64,000 bases of DNA from Variovorax gracilis (lineage in GTDB: Bacteria > Pseudomonadota > Gammaproteobacteria > Burkholderiales > Burkholderiaceae_C). This document shows, one piece after another, positions 8,170 through 17,359 of the stretch. The notes beneath the pieces are model-generated. The model did not search any database, was not told the DNA's origin, and was given only the letters and a program-made list of their open reading frames with translations. The DNA lies in contig NZ_JASZYF010000005.1 of NCBI RefSeq assembly GCF_030317115.1, positions 186,001 to 250,000 on the forward strand. Reading direction: 5' to 3'. Made by a program: the position numbers and the translations under genes. The stretch's first letter is position 1. The number at the start of each line of letters is the position of its first letter.

Positions 8170-9891
8170 TCAGGCTCGCGCCTTGACGAAACGTCCCGGC
8201 GCGGGCTCGCTCGCCTTGTAGGCGCTGCCTTTGCCGTAGGTCTTGGGCGCAGCAATCTGCTTGCCTGCGTGCATCTTGAGCCAATTGGACCAGTCGGTCC
8301 ACCAGCTTCCCGGGTGCTCGGTCGCCCCGTCAAGCCACTCCTCCTGCGTCTTCGGCAGCTTGCCGTCGTCGCGAATCCAGTGGCTGCGCTTTTTCTTGAC
8401 GGGCGGATTGATCACACCGGCGATGTGGCCGGATGCGCCCATCACGAAGCGCTTCTTGCCGGTCAGGAGTTGCGTCGATGCGTAGGCGCCGCCGATGGGC
8501 ACGATGTGGTCTTCGCGCGAGCCGTAGATATAGACCGGTGCCTCGATCTTGCGGAGGTCTACCTGTTCGCCGGCGACCGTCAGCGCGCCGGGCTCGGCGA
8601 GCTTGTTTTCATGGTACGTGTTGCGCAGATACCAGCAGTACATCGGACCGGGCAGGTTCGTCGCGTCGCTGTTCCAGTACAGCAGGTCGAAGGGCGGCGG
8701 CGTCTCGCCCTTCAGGTAGTTGCCGACCACGTAGTTCCAGACAAGATCATTGGGGCGCAGGAAGCTGAAGGTCGACGCGAGTTCGCCGCCCTTCAGCAAG
8801 CCGCCCTTGCCCATCTGCATCTCGCGGAACTGCACGAAGGCTTCGTCGATGAAGATGTCGAGCACGCCGGTGTCGGTGAAGTCGAGCAAGGTGGTCAGCA
8901 GGGTCACCGAAGAAGCGGGTTGCTCGCCTCGTGCCGCCAGAACGGCCAGAGCAGTGGTCAGGATGGTGCCGCCGACGCAGAAGCCGAGCGTGTCGATCTT
9001 GCCGCCCTTCGTGTTCTGGCCGGAGATTTCCTGCGTGACGTGGATCGCCTTGATCGCTGCATCCTCGATGTACTGGTCCCAGGTGTACTGGGCCATGGAC
9101 GAATCCGGATTGCGCCAACTCACCACGAAGACGCGGTGCCCCTGCTCCACCGCGTACCGGATCAGCGAGTTCTCGGGTTGCAGGTCGAGGATGTAGAACT
9201 TGTTGATGCACGGCGGCACCAGCAGCAGCGGACGCTCGTAGACCTTGGCGGTGAGCGGCTTGTATTCGAGCAGTTGGAAGAGATCGTTCTCGAAGACCAC
9301 GGCGCCTTCGGTAGTCCCGACGTTGCGTCCCACCTCGAAGGCGCTCTCGTCGGTCATGCTCAGGTGGCCTTGCTGCACATCGTGAAGCAGGTTCTGGATG
9401 CCCTTGGCGATGCTTTCGCCCTGTGTCTCGAGCGCCTTCTTCTGGGCTTCGGCATTGAAGGCCAGGTAATTGCTGGGCGAAGACGCCGCCATCCACTGCT
9501 CGACGGCAAAGCGAAGGCGGGAGCGTGTCTTCTCGTCGGCCTCGACCGCCTCCGCCATGCCCAGCAGCGTGCGGGCATTGAGCAGATAGACGGCCGCCGC
9601 GAAGGACGATACGGGGTTGTTGCTCCAGGCGTCGCCAGCGAAGCGCTTGTCGCCGATCGCCCTGTGGGCCACGTCCTGGCGCCAGAGTTCGGTGGCCTCG
9701 CTGAGGTACTGCTGCTGCAGCTCCTGCAATTTCTCGGTGGAGAGCGAGAACTTGGGCATTTCCCAGGACTTGTCGTGTCTGTTGCCCTTGCCCAGCGACT
9801 GGAATGATTCGAGCGCCTTGCTCCATCCCTGCGTGAGCGCCTCCTGGAACGGCGCGAAGGTATCGGCCGCCGTGGCGTGTTCTTGTTTCAT
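8170..9891 (-). CDS. phaC: Class I poly(3-hydroxyalkanoate) synthase
   Basis: Polymerase of 573 residues that joins 3-hydroxyacyl-CoA units into polyhydroxyalkanoate on granules in the cytoplasm. The lipase-like box is GFCVGG with the catalytic Cys; the catalytic Asp is in SREDHIVPIGGAY and the His in ASGHIAGVINPP. Length and N-terminal region fit class I (single-subunit) enzymes such as that of Cupriavidus. It is the first gene of the unit with phaA. It faces a small membrane-protein gene across about 100 bases that must contain both promoters. Confidence 0.96.
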   Translation of the reverse strand: MKQEHATAADTFAPFQEALTQGWSKALESFQSLGKGNRHDKSWEMPKFSLSTEKLQELQQQYLSEATELWRQDVAHRAIGDKRFAGDAWSNNPVSSFAAAVYLLNARTLLGMAEAVEADEKTRSRLRFAVEQWMAASSPSNYLAFNAEAQKKALETQGESIAKGIQNLLHDVQQGHLSMTDESAFEVGRNVGTTEGAVVFENDLFQLLEYKPLTAKVYERPLLLVPPCINKFYILDLQPENSLIRYAVEQGHRVFVVSWRNPDSSMAQYTWDQYIEDAAIKAIHVTQEISGQNTKGGKIDTLGFCVGGTILTTALAVLAARGEQPASSVTLLTTLLDFTDTGVLDIFIDEAFVQFREMQMGKGGLLKGGELASTFSFLRPNDLVWNYVVGNYLKGETPPPFDLLYWNSDATNLPGPMYCWYLRNTYHENKLAEPGALTVAGEQVDLRKIEAPVYIYGSREDHIVPIGGAYASTQLLTGKKRFVMGASGHIAGVINPPVKKKRSHWIRDDGKLPKTQEEWLDGATEHPGSWWTDWSNWLKMHAGKQIAAPKTYGKGSAYKASEPAPGRFVKARA

Positions 9892-9994
9892 GGTGTCTCC
9901 TGGTGCCTCGCCTCGTCAATACGGGATTTGAGTATGCTGCATTCACGGAAGCCCCACCAGCGCGGCTCCCGATACCTTCCTGAAAACATCGTCT

Positions 9995-10291
9995 ATGCAC
10001 CTCGTCGTGATTGCCTGGCTTTATGTTGCCCTGATGATGGCGGTCGCAGAGGCCACCAACACCAACGGCACGGTGCTGGGTGCGGTCTTCACCTTTCTAC
10101 TCTACGGCTTGGCGCCGGTGGCACTGGTGGTTTACCTGATGGCAACACCGGCCCGTCGCCGCGCCATCAAGGAGCGCGAGGCAGCCGAACGCGACGCCGC
10201 CATTCGAGCCGCCGCCGTGCATTCAGTCGCGCCAGATGCAGGCGGCAAAGCGCCCGCTGACCCGGTCGCGCCGGTGCGAGAAAAAACGTAA
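9995..10291 (+). CDS. Small two-helix membrane protein, function unknown
   Basis: A 98-residue protein with two hydrophobic helices (about residues 2-20 and 28-50) and a charged C-terminal tail rich in Arg, Ala and Glu (RRRAIKEREAAERDAAIRAA). ATG 9995 is the only sensible start. Its last 69 bases overlap the 3' end of the convergent pgeF gene. I do not recognise the family. It is divergent from phaC, but nothing in the sequence links it to granules. Confidence 0.7.
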   Translation: MHLVVIAWLYVALMMAVAEATNTNGTVLGAVFTFLLYGLAPVALVVYLMATPARRRAIKEREAAERDAAIRAAAVHSVAPDAGGKAPADPVAPVREKT

Positions 10292-10978
10292 CGGGTTGTG
10301 CACGGTGCACCACGCTTCGCTGCTGTCGTTGCCGTGAAGCCGCATCAATCCCGCCGCGCGCAGGCGCTGGCGTGCCAGGCCCGGCAAATCGGCCATCCAC
10401 TTGCCCGGTGAGCCGGCGGGTTTGAAACAGTCGCGAGCCTCCGGCGCAGAGGCCTCGAACGCGGCCCGAACTTCGTCGCCGACTTCGAAGGCGTCCGGTC
10501 CGATGCAGGGGCCGAGCCAGGCCAAGGTTCGGCGGGCGCCGCCCTCGGCGTCGAAGGATTCGAGCGTCCGCTCCAGAACGCCCGAGACAAGCCCTCGCCA
10601 TCCGGCATGCGCGGCAGCGACGCGGCTGCCCGTTTCATTGGTGAACAGCACGGGCAGGCAGTCGGCAACCATGATCGTACAGGCGACGCCACTTTCGACA
10701 GACGTGCAGGCGTCTGCCGCGGCGCCGTCGGCGCTCGACGGGTCCAGCGGCGCCACCAGCGTGCCATGCACCTGCTTGAGAAAGACCGGGCGAACGCCAA
10801 TAGCCTCGCGCAGCAGGGACCGATTGGCGCGAACATGGTCAGGCTCGTCGCCGACGTGGTCACCAAGGTTCAGGCCCTGGTAGTTGCGGGCCGACACCCC
10901 ACCCGCTCGCGTGGTGCACAGCGCGTGGACGCCGGGCGGCGTCGGCCAGTCGGGGAGGAGCCAGTCCGGGTTGATCAC
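10223..10978 (-). CDS. pgeF: Polyphenol oxidase/laccase-domain protein, purine nucleoside phosphorylase (YfiH)
   Basis: A 251-residue member of the DUF152/YfiH family (PgeF), known as a zinc-dependent purine nucleoside phosphorylase and linked to editing in peptidoglycan synthesis. The three metal-binding positions are visible: KQVHGT, MVADCLPV and AAHAGWRGL. The start is GTG 10978, which overlaps the stop of the upstream maiA gene (GTGA), so the two are likely translated together. The 3' end overlaps the convergent small membrane-protein gene by 69 bases. Confidence 0.9.
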   Translation of the reverse strand: MINPDWLLPDWPTPPGVHALCTTRAGGVSARNYQGLNLGDHVGDEPDHVRANRSLLREAIGVRPVFLKQVHGTLVAPLDPSSADGAAADACTSVESGVACTIMVADCLPVLFTNETGSRVAAAHAGWRGLVSGVLERTLESFDAEGGARRTLAWLGPCIGPDAFEVGDEVRAAFEASAPEARDCFKPAGSPGKWMADLPGLARQRLRAAGLMRLHGNDSSEAWCTVHNPLRFFSHRRDRVSGRFAACIWRD

Positions 10979-11616
10979 GCTTCGGCGTCAGGACAGCGCG
11001 AGGGCTGCGCCCGCTGGAAGGCGTCGAGCTGCATGCAGGCCTCGAACGCCGCCATGGTGCGCGGCAGGCCGCTGAAGTCGCAATCGAAGCGCTGGCCGTT
11101 GAAGACCTGCGGGACCAGGCAGCAGTCGGCCATGGTCGGCGTGTCGCCATAGCAGTAGGTGCCCTCGGGGTATTGCGCGAGCTGGCGCTCGAAGGACAGC
11201 ATGCCTTCGCGCACCCAGTGGCGGTACCAGGTGTTCTTGGCGTCGTCGTCGAGCTTGAGTTCGCGCACCAGGTACTTGAGCACGCGAAGGTTGTTCAACG
11301 GATGGATCTCGCAGGCAATGGATTCCGACAGCGCGCGCACGTGCGCGCGGCCCACCGGGTCGTGCGGCAAGAGAGCCGGCTCGGGGTAGAGCTCGTCGAG
11401 GTACTCGATGATCGCCATCGACTGCGTGAGGCGCTCGCCATCGTCCTCCAGCAGGGGCACCAGCTTGTCGGGCGAAATGGCGGCGAACGGGCCGGTCTTG
11501 TGGTCGCCGCGCGCGATGTGCACGGGGACGTATTCGTAGTCGAGCCCCTTGAGATTGAGCGCGATGCGCACGCGGAAGGAGGCGGAGGATCGGAAATAGT
11601 TGTGCAGCTTCATCAT
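10975..11616 (-). CDS. maiA: Maleylacetoacetate / maleylpyruvate isomerase, zeta-class GST
   Basis: A 213-residue glutathione-dependent cis-trans isomerase. The N-terminal thioredoxin-like half has the zeta-class motif SSASFRVRIALNLKG (usual form SSCSxRVRIAL; the Cys is Ala here), followed by DKLVPLLEDDG and 'TQSMAIIEYLDE'. The start is ATG 11616, or the adjacent in-frame ATG 11613. It is divergent from an FAH-family hydrolase. In the tyrosine and gentisate pathways such an isomerase and an FAH-type hydrolase catalyse successive steps, so the two genes may serve one aromatic ring-cleavage route. No ring-cleavage dioxygenase is visible nearby. Confidence 0.87.
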   Translation of the reverse strand: MMKLHNYFRSSASFRVRIALNLKGLDYEYVPVHIARGDHKTGPFAAISPDKLVPLLEDDGERLTQSMAIIEYLDELYPEPALLPHDPVGRAHVRALSESIACEIHPLNNLRVLKYLVRELKLDDDAKNTWYRHWVREGMLSFERQLAQYPEGTYCYGDTPTMADCCLVPQVFNGQRFDCDFSGLPRTMAAFEACMQLDAFQRAQPSRCPDAEA

Positions 11617-11717
11617 CCGGCAAGCATAGCCTCGCACGGCGGCTGAGGCCATTCCCCGGGGCGTCCGGCCCTGCCCTCTGGCACACTGCCGTTTTCGCTG
11701 AAAAGGACGGTTTTCCC

Positions 11718-12419
11718 ATGGCTTCCGAGTACGTTTTCACCCCCCACCCTGTCGTGTCGATTCCCGTGGTCGGCCAAACCACGCGTTTTCCGGTGCACCG
11801 CATCTATTGCGTGGGCCGGAACTACGAGGAACACGCCAAGGAAATGGGCTTCACCGGCCGCGAGCCGCCCTTCTTCTTCATGAAGCCGGCCGATGCCGTG
11901 GTGGTGGTGGATGCCGGCACGACAGGCACCATGGCCTACCCGACCCTCACCAAGAACCTGCATCACGAGATCGAACTCGTGGCGGCCATCGGAACGGGCG
12001 GCAAGAACATCCTGGCTGCCGACGCGCACAAGCACATCTACGGCTACGCCGTCGGTCTGGACATGACGCGCCGCGACCTGCAGAACGACATGAAGAAGCA
12101 AGGCCGCCCCTGGGATATCGGCAAGAGCTTCGAGCAAAGTGCGCCGATCGGCCCGATCGTCCCGGTGGCGCAGGCCGGCGATGTCGAGAAGGCCGAGATC
12201 TCCGTGCAGGTTGGAGGCACAGACCGCCAGCGCAGTAACGTGAGCAAGCTGATCTGGAACATCGGCGAGACGATCGAGCACCTGTCGGCGGCTTGGGAAT
12301 TGCAGCCGGGCGACCTGATCTTCACCGGCACCCCCGAGGGCGTCGCCGCGGTGGTGGCCGGCGACACGCTGGTCGGCGAGATCACCGGCCTGCCGACGCT
12401 CACCGTCAAGGTCATCTGA
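11718..12419 (+). CDS. Fumarylacetoacetate hydrolase-family protein (fumarylpyruvate hydrolase-like)
   Basis: A 233-residue single-domain FAH-fold hydrolase. Metal ligands are recognisable in NLHHEIELVAAIG (two Glu) and GYAVGLDMTRRD (Asp), and the substrate loop in the N-terminal CVGRNYEEHAKEMG. Size and sequence fit the NagK/FahD group that cleaves fumarylpyruvate or acylpyruvates, rather than the two-domain tyrosine-pathway enzyme. It is divergent from maiA, its likely upstream enzyme in gentisate-type degradation. The Nudix gene follows after seven bases. Confidence 0.86.
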   Translation: MASEYVFTPHPVVSIPVVGQTTRFPVHRIYCVGRNYEEHAKEMGFTGREPPFFFMKPADAVVVVDAGTTGTMAYPTLTKNLHHEIELVAAIGTGGKNILAADAHKHIYGYAVGLDMTRRDLQNDMKKQGRPWDIGKSFEQSAPIGPIVPVAQAGDVEKAEISVQVGGTDRQRSNVSKLIWNIGETIEHLSAAWELQPGDLIFTGTPEGVAAVVAGDTLVGEITGLPTLTVKVI

Positions 12420-12426
12420 ACACCTC

Positions 12427-12978
12427 ATGTTTTTGCGCGTCCCGATCAAGCATTGCAAGAACTGCGGCACCGCGGTCGTCTATCGCCTTCCGGATGATGG
12501 CGACACCAAGGAACGCGCAGTCTGCCCGGCCTGCAACACGATCCACTACGAGAATCCGCTGAACGTGGTCGGCACCATTCCCGTGCTCGGGGATCGCGTG
12601 CTGCTGTGCAAGAGAAACATCGAGCCCCGCTGGGGCAAGTGGACCTTGCCGGCCGGCTTCATGGAACTCAACGAGACGACCGAGCAAGGCGCGGCGCGCG
12701 AGACCGACGAAGAAGCCGGCGCCGAGTACGAAATGGAGGGCCTCTTCGCAGTGATGAGCGTGGTGCGCGTGGGGCAGGTGCACCTGTTCTATCGGGCGCG
12801 ACTGCTCAGCGACAAGTTCGATCCGGGCCATGAAACCATCGAGGCCCGGCTCTTCACCGAGGGGGAGATTCCCTGGGAAGAGATCGCGTTCCGCACGGTC
12901 AAGGAAGCGTTGCAGCGCTATTTCGAGGACCGTCGTCGTGGCAGCTTCGACCGCGTTCACACGGTGGATATTGCATGA
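12427..12978 (+). CDS. Nudix hydrolase with N-terminal zinc ribbon
   Basis: A 183-residue protein. Residues 10-40 form a zinc ribbon (CKNCG and CPAC), and the Nudix box follows as G-x5-E-x7-REtdEEaG around residues 78-100, giving a complete metal-binding site. This architecture is shared with the 'zinc ribbon Nudix' group related to NudC and ADP-ribose or nucleotide-sugar pyrophosphatases; the exact substrate cannot be told. The start follows the FAH gene by seven bases without a clear ribosome-binding site, so translation may be coupled. Its stop overlaps the start of creA (ATGA). Confidence 0.88.
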   Translation: MFLRVPIKHCKNCGTAVVYRLPDDGDTKERAVCPACNTIHYENPLNVVGTIPVLGDRVLLCKRNIEPRWGKWTLPAGFMELNETTEQGAARETDEEAGAEYEMEGLFAVMSVVRVGQVHLFYRARLLSDKFDPGHETIEARLFTEGEIPWEEIAFRTVKEALQRYFEDRRRGSFDRVHTVDIA

Positions 12979-13460
12979 AGTGCCTCCGCCCCTTTCCGTT
13001 GCTCCCGGCGCTCCTCGTCTTCGGGGCAACCGCGGCGCTCGCGCGCGCCGAACCGGTCGGCGAAGTGGACACGGCCTTCAAGTTCATCGGACCCGACCAC
13101 AAGATCGTGGTCGAGGCCTATGACGATCCCAAGGTCAACGGCGTCACCTGCTATGTCTCGCGCGCGAAGACGGGCGGCGTCTCGGGCGCGCTCGGCCTGG
13201 CCGAGGACAAGGCCGAGGCCTCGATCGCCTGCCGGCAGGTCGGACCGGTCAGCGTGACGCAGCCCTTGCCGAAGCGCGAGGAGGTCTACAGCGAACGCCT
13301 CTCGATCCTCTTCAAGCGGCTGCGCGTCGTGCGCATGGTCGACGCGAAGCGCAATACGCTGGTCTATCTGACCTACTCCGACCTCCTCATCGACGGCTCT
13401 CCCAAGAACAGCGTGACAGCGGTTCCCATCGATCGCGCGACGCCGATTCCGCAGAAATAG
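12975..13460 (+). CDS. creA: CreA family periplasmic protein
   Basis: A 161-residue exported protein with a signal peptide (residues 1-25, ending ARAE) and the CreA signature: [24 protein letters not shown], then [12 protein letters not shown] and IACRQVGP with two conserved Cys. CreA proteins are widespread in Proteobacteria and their role is unknown. It overlaps the Nudix gene by four bases and is followed after 15 bases by an ABC exporter gene. Confidence 0.88.
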   Translation: MKCLRPFPLLPALLVFGATAALARAEPVGEVDTAFKFIGPDHKIVVEAYDDPKVNGVTCYVSRAKTGGVSGALGLAEDKAEASIACRQVGPVSVTQPLPKREEVYSERLSILFKRLRVVRMVDAKRNTLVYLTYSDLLIDGSPKNSVTAVPIDRATPIPQK

Positions 13461-13475
13461 AGCAGGCGGCCAGGT

Positions 13476-15257
13476 ATGAGCAGCAGCACACCCGGCAACG
13501 CGGTCCGTGAGCTCTACGTGGCGCTCTGGCACTACGCCGAGGGCGCACGGCCGCAAATGCTCTCCGCGACCGCGCTGCTGACCGGGTCGCAGCTCTTGCG
13601 CCTCACCATGCCGTGGCTCGCGGCGCAAGCCATCAATGCACTGCAGACCAGCGACGTCGAGAGCTCCGGAAAATGGATCGCGGCACTTGCGGGCATCTAC
13701 GTCTTTTCCTGGGTGATTCACGGGCCGGGCCGCATCCTCGAGCGCAACGTGGGTCTGCGCGTCCGCGAGAGGCTGGCCGATGCGCTCTATGCCCGCATCG
13801 CGGCCGCGCCGCTGGTCTGGCACGACGGCCACCACTCCGGCGAGCTGCAGCACCGGGTGCATCAAGCGAGCCGCGCGCTGTCGGACTTCGCGCAGAACCA
13901 GTTCATCTATCTGACGAACATCGTCAACTTCATCGGGCCCCTGGTGGCATTGACGCTCCTGTCACGTGCCAGCGGTGCAATAGCCATCATCGGCTATGTC
14001 GTGATCGCGATCATCATCGTGCGCTTCGATCGCGCGCTGATGCGCCTCGCGCGCGCCGAAAACGATGCCGACCGGCGCTATGTCGCGGCGCTGCTCGACT
14101 TCCTGGGCAATGCCTCGACGGTGATCGGCCTGCGTCTGTCGCGCGCCTCGAGAGGGCTGCTGGGGCGGCGCATGGAAGCGATCTCGGAGCCGCTCAAGCG
14201 CACCGTCGTGCTGAACGAGGGCAAATGGTTCGCCGTCGACCTGATGGGGCTGGTGCTGACCTGGGGACTGGTCGTGGTCTACGTCTGGCAATCGCGTGCG
14301 CCAGGGCAGGCGGTGCTGCTGGGCTCCGTCTTCATGATCTACCAGTACGCCCAGCAGGCCGCGAGCGTGGTGTCGTCGATGGCGGCCAACTTTCAGTTCT
14401 TCGCGCGCATGCACACGGACTACGGCAGCGCGGCGCCAATCTGGCAGGCACCGGCGCGCGCGGCCAACCTTGAGGACGAGCACATCGATCGCGATGCCCG
14501 CTGGAGCACCGCCCAGGTCGAAGGCCTGGTGTGGAAATACGACCCCCGCGGCACACAGCCTCCCGGCGTGACCGCACGCAGTGGCTTGCACGAGGTGTCG
14601 CTCACGCTGCGACGGGGCGAGCGCATCGCATTGGTCGGCCCCAGCGGCGGGGGCAAGAGCACTTTGTTGCGTGTGCTGGCAGGCCTCTATGCGCCACATG
14701 GCGGCACAGTGGCCATCGATGGCCAGGCGCAACCCTGGTCACGGCTGCGCGCAATCGCAACACTGATACCCCAGGAAACCGAAGTCTTCGAAGCGAGCGT
14801 CCGCGAGAACCTCAGTTTCGGCCAGCCCTTCGAGGACGAGCAGCTCCGCGCCGCCATGCACGTCAGCACTTTCGACGAAGTGCTGAAGGCAACGCATGGG
14901 GAACTGGACACGCCGCTGTCCGAGCGCGGGTTCAACCTCTCGGGCGGACAGCGACAGCGGCTGTGCCTGGCGCGCGGCGTGCTCGCCGCCCAGGGCAGTT
15001 CGCTGCTCCTGCTCGACGAACCCACGAGCGCGCTGGATGCCGCCACCGAGGGGCGTGTGCTCGAACGCATCGGCGCGGCATTTCCGGACGCCTGCGTGAT
15101 TGCTTCGATTCATCGGCTGAGCCTGCTCGATCGATTCGATACCGTCGTGCTGATGGAAGCCGGCAAGATCGTGGACGCCGGCGCCCGCAGCGCGGTGCTC
15201 GCGCGCCAGCCGTCGCTGCAGAAGATGATGACGCCTGTACGCACGGCGCCGTGCTAA
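13476..15257 (+). CDS. ABC exporter, fused membrane and ATPase domains
   Basis: A 593-residue half-transporter. The N-terminal 330 residues hold about six membrane helices. The ATPase domain has Walker A GPSGGGKST (near residue 390), signature NLSGGQRQRL, Walker B LLLLDEPTSALD and the switch His in ASIHRLS. It would export a lipid, peptide or drug as a homodimer. It follows creA closely, but the relation may be positional only. A linker of some 50 residues (near 325-375) is longer than usual for the family. Confidence 0.9.
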   Translation: MSSSTPGNAVRELYVALWHYAEGARPQMLSATALLTGSQLLRLTMPWLAAQAINALQTSDVESSGKWIAALAGIYVFSWVIHGPGRILERNVGLRVRERLADALYARIAAAPLVWHDGHHSGELQHRVHQASRALSDFAQNQFIYLTNIVNFIGPLVALTLLSRASGAIAIIGYVVIAIIIVRFDRALMRLARAENDADRRYVAALLDFLGNASTVIGLRLSRASRGLLGRRMEAISEPLKRTVVLNEGKWFAVDLMGLVLTWGLVVVYVWQSRAPGQAVLLGSVFMIYQYAQQAASVVSSMAANFQFFARMHTDYGSAAPIWQAPARAANLEDEHIDRDARWSTAQVEGLVWKYDPRGTQPPGVTARSGLHEVSLTLRRGERIALVGPSGGGKSTLLRVLAGLYAPHGGTVAIDGQAQPWSRLRAIATLIPQETEVFEASVRENLSFGQPFEDEQLRAAMHVSTFDEVLKATHGELDTPLSERGFNLSGGQRQRLCLARGVLAAQGSSLLLLDEPTSALDAATEGRVLERIGAAFPDACVIASIHRLSLLDRFDTVVLMEAGKIVDAGARSAVLARQPSLQKMMTPVRTAPC

Positions 15258-15319
15258 AAATACGGCCCGGTTGCGAGACCGCGGGAACCCTTTTTGCCGA
15301 ATTCGTTTCAAAAAGACCC

Positions 15320-15868
15320 ATGCAAGACCAGAACTTCCTTCTACGCGCCGGTGTCACGGTATTTGCCGCTGTCGTCCTCGCCGCCTGCACCACCCCGCCG
15401 CGTCAGCAAGCACAAGGGCCGACTCAGCCTTTCTATCCCTTGCCGCCCGCGGGGCAGCTCACGCCGCCGCCGGCGACACCCCCCGCACCGAAACCGCAAG
15501 CGACCTTCATTCGCCCTGCGAACGGCCGCACGCTCTCGACCTTCGACGGCAGCCGAAACAAAGGTCTGGACATCGCCGGCAACCTGGGCGACCCGATCGT
15601 CGCGTCGGCCGACGGTCGCGTCGTCTATGTCGGTGGCGAACTGCGCGGTTACGGCAACATGGTCATCGTCAAGCACAACGACACCTTCCTGACCGCCTAC
15701 GCGCATGCGCAAACCATCCTCGTGAAAGAAAAGGACGTGGTGCGGCAGGGCCAGAAGATTGCCGAAATGGGCAACAGCGACGCCGAACGCGTCAAGCTGC
15801 ATTTCGAGATCCGCAAGCAAGGCGTTCCCGTCGACCCGGAACCCTATCTCAACGGACAGTTGAACTAG
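15320..15868 (+). CDS. NlpD-like lipoprotein with degenerate LytM (M23) domain
   Basis: A 182-residue lipoprotein: hydrophobic signal with the lipobox VLAAC (Cys near residue 23), a Pro/Gln-rich linker, then a LytM domain (residues 65-182). The domain matches NlpD (NKGLDIAG, ADGRVVYVGGELRGYGNMV, TAYAHAQTILV, LHFEIR) but lacks the His and Asp residues that bind zinc in active M23 enzymes. That is the state of EnvC/NlpD-type activators of amidases. Unlike E. coli NlpD it has no LysM domain and is half as long. Likely role: outer-membrane-anchored activator of a cell-division amidase (inference). Confidence 0.85.
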   Translation: MQDQNFLLRAGVTVFAAVVLAACTTPPRQQAQGPTQPFYPLPPAGQLTPPPATPPAPKPQATFIRPANGRTLSTFDGSRNKGLDIAGNLGDPIVASADGRVVYVGGELRGYGNMVIVKHNDTFLTAYAHAQTILVKEKDVVRQGQKIAEMGNSDAERVKLHFEIRKQGVPVDPEPYLNGQLN

Positions 15869-16287
15869 CCGATCAAGGACAAGGTCAGCGGATCGGACCG
15901 GCCTGCGAAATACTTGTCCAGGCACGACCGAAAGATCGCCGCCGTCGGGTCCGCCACCGCGAACAGCGTCATGGACGACCAGAATTTCTGATCGTCCGGC
16001 GCGCCGAAGATCTCGTGCACCGTGCGACCGTCCACCGCAAGGACCTGTTCGCTGCACTCGCGCAACCTCTGCCCCAACACCTGATGCGCGAGGTAGGCGT
16101 GCGCCTCGTCGAGCGAATCGATGGCGTAGCGCCGCGCCATCTCACTGCGCCCCAGTCCCTGCAGTTGAGGGAAGACGAACCACATCCAATGGCTGCGCTT
16201 CCTGCCCGCGCGCAACTCCGCCAGGGCGCTGTCGATCACGCCAGCCTGGGCGTCCACGAACCGTTGCAGATCGAAGGGGTCACTCAT
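15865..16287 (-). CDS. DUF1810 family protein
   Basis: A 140-residue protein of unknown function. It starts at ATG 16287 with MSDPFDLQRFVDAQ, the typical DUF1810 opening, followed by GRKRSHWMWFVFPQLQGLG and DDQKFWSSMTLF, all family hallmarks. Eukaryotic-like calpastatin annotations exist for this family but have no experimental base here. Its 3' end overlaps the convergent NlpD-like gene by four bases. Single gene, no operon partner. Confidence 0.88.
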   Translation of the reverse strand: MSDPFDLQRFVDAQAGVIDSALAELRAGRKRSHWMWFVFPQLQGLGRSEMARRYAIDSLDEAHAYLAHQVLGQRLRECSEQVLAVDGRTVHEIFGAPDDQKFWSSMTLFAVADPTAAIFRSCLDKYFAGRSDPLTLSLIG

Positions 16288-16397
16288 GCGTAGATGACTT
16301 TCTGTAGGCGTCTTCTGTCTGCGCATTGCGAGTATGACCCGCACCAAAGCGATCGCGAAAGCGTGAAATCCATGAGCCAAGAAAAAAGGAGCTCACC

Positions 16398-16688
16398 ATG
16401 AACTGCGAAGCGATCCATTGTCTCGAGACGGAGACTGTGCGGTTCGCGATCTATCCCGACGGCTTCGACGGACCTCGCATCATGGCCCACATCGCCGACG
16501 ATGCACTGCGCACCCTCTTCGGCGCGAGCAACGACGAAATCAGCCTGCTCGACGCGTGCGAAGCCCATTTCGATGTGATTGAGCCGAAGGCGCTGGAACG
16601 TTACAGTGCGTCGCCTCGCAGCGCTGTCACGCTGGCTATCGGCGATTTCAGCCAAGCCATACCGCTCGCCGAACTCGCCTGCACCTGA
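16398..16688 (+). CDS. DUF1488 family protein
   Basis: A 96-residue acidic protein resembling DUF1488 (YjbR-size proteins with 'VRFAI' near the start, a central 'IADDALRTLFG' and a C-terminal helix 'ALERYS'). No signal or membrane segment. AAAAGGAG lies just before ATG 16398. Function unknown; the neighbours give no hint. Confidence 0.72.
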   Translation: MNCEAIHCLETETVRFAIYPDGFDGPRIMAHIADDALRTLFGASNDEISLLDACEAHFDVIEPKALERYSASPRSAVTLAIGDFSQAIPLAELACT

Positions 16689-16774
16689 CGGGCGGGCCTG
16701 CGGTCCTGCTTCCGCTGCGCAGGCAGCGTGCCGAGGTAGTTGAATGGCGCTGCCAAGCTGCGACACTTGGCGCG

Positions 16775-17359
16775 ATGCGACCCAATCTGACACCCACCCC
16801 ACCCGGCGGAGCGGAATCCGATGCCGCGTGGAGTGCGTCGATCAGATTCCTTCATTGGGTAGTCGCGACGCTGATATTCACCCAGTTCGCGCTAGGCTGG
16901 CTGGCGGTCGGCTGGCGGCTGTCGCCGACAAAGATCAATCTCTTCGTCTGGCACAAGTCCGTCGGCATCCTGATCCTCGCTCTTGTTCTCATCCGACTGC
17001 TGAACCGGCTGACAAAGCCGACGCCTGCGCTTCCGCCAGACACGCCAGCTTGGGAGCGCATCGCGGCGCGATGGAGCCACGCCTTGCTCTACGTCCTGAT
17101 GATCGCGATGCCGCTCACTGGCTGGGTCATCAATTCGGCGGCCGGGATTCCGTTCCGCATTTTCTGGCAGGTGCCGCTGCCGGCGTTGATGGCACCCGAC
17201 AAGCACACGGCAGACATCGCGGCGCTGGTGCACTTCGCGCTTGGCGTGGCTCTCGCCGGATTGCTGATGCTTCACATCGGTGCGGCGCTGCGACATCACT
17301 TTGTCAAACGCAATAGCGTGCTGATCCGCATGCTGCGAGCAAGGAGAACCGGCTCATGA
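16775..17359 (+). CDS. Cytochrome b561
   Basis: A 194-residue di-haem membrane protein with four helices. Candidate haem ligands are His in RFLHWVV (helix 1), VWHKSVG (helix 2), RWSHALLYV (helix 3) and LHIGAALRHH (helix 4). The family (CybB) moves electrons between the quinone pool and periplasmic acceptors. Its stop overlaps the start of a YceI gene (ATGA). Cytochrome b561 next to YceI is a recurring arrangement in Proteobacteria (yceJ-yceI in E. coli). The start at ATG 16775 leaves about 20 residues before helix 1. Confidence 0.92.
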   Translation: MRPNLTPTPPGGAESDAAWSASIRFLHWVVATLIFTQFALGWLAVGWRLSPTKINLFVWHKSVGILILALVLIRLLNRLTKPTPALPPDTPAWERIAARWSHALLYVLMIAMPLTGWVINSAAGIPFRIFWQVPLPALMAPDKHTADIAALVHFALGVALAGLLMLHIGAALRHHFVKRNSVLIRMLRARRTGS

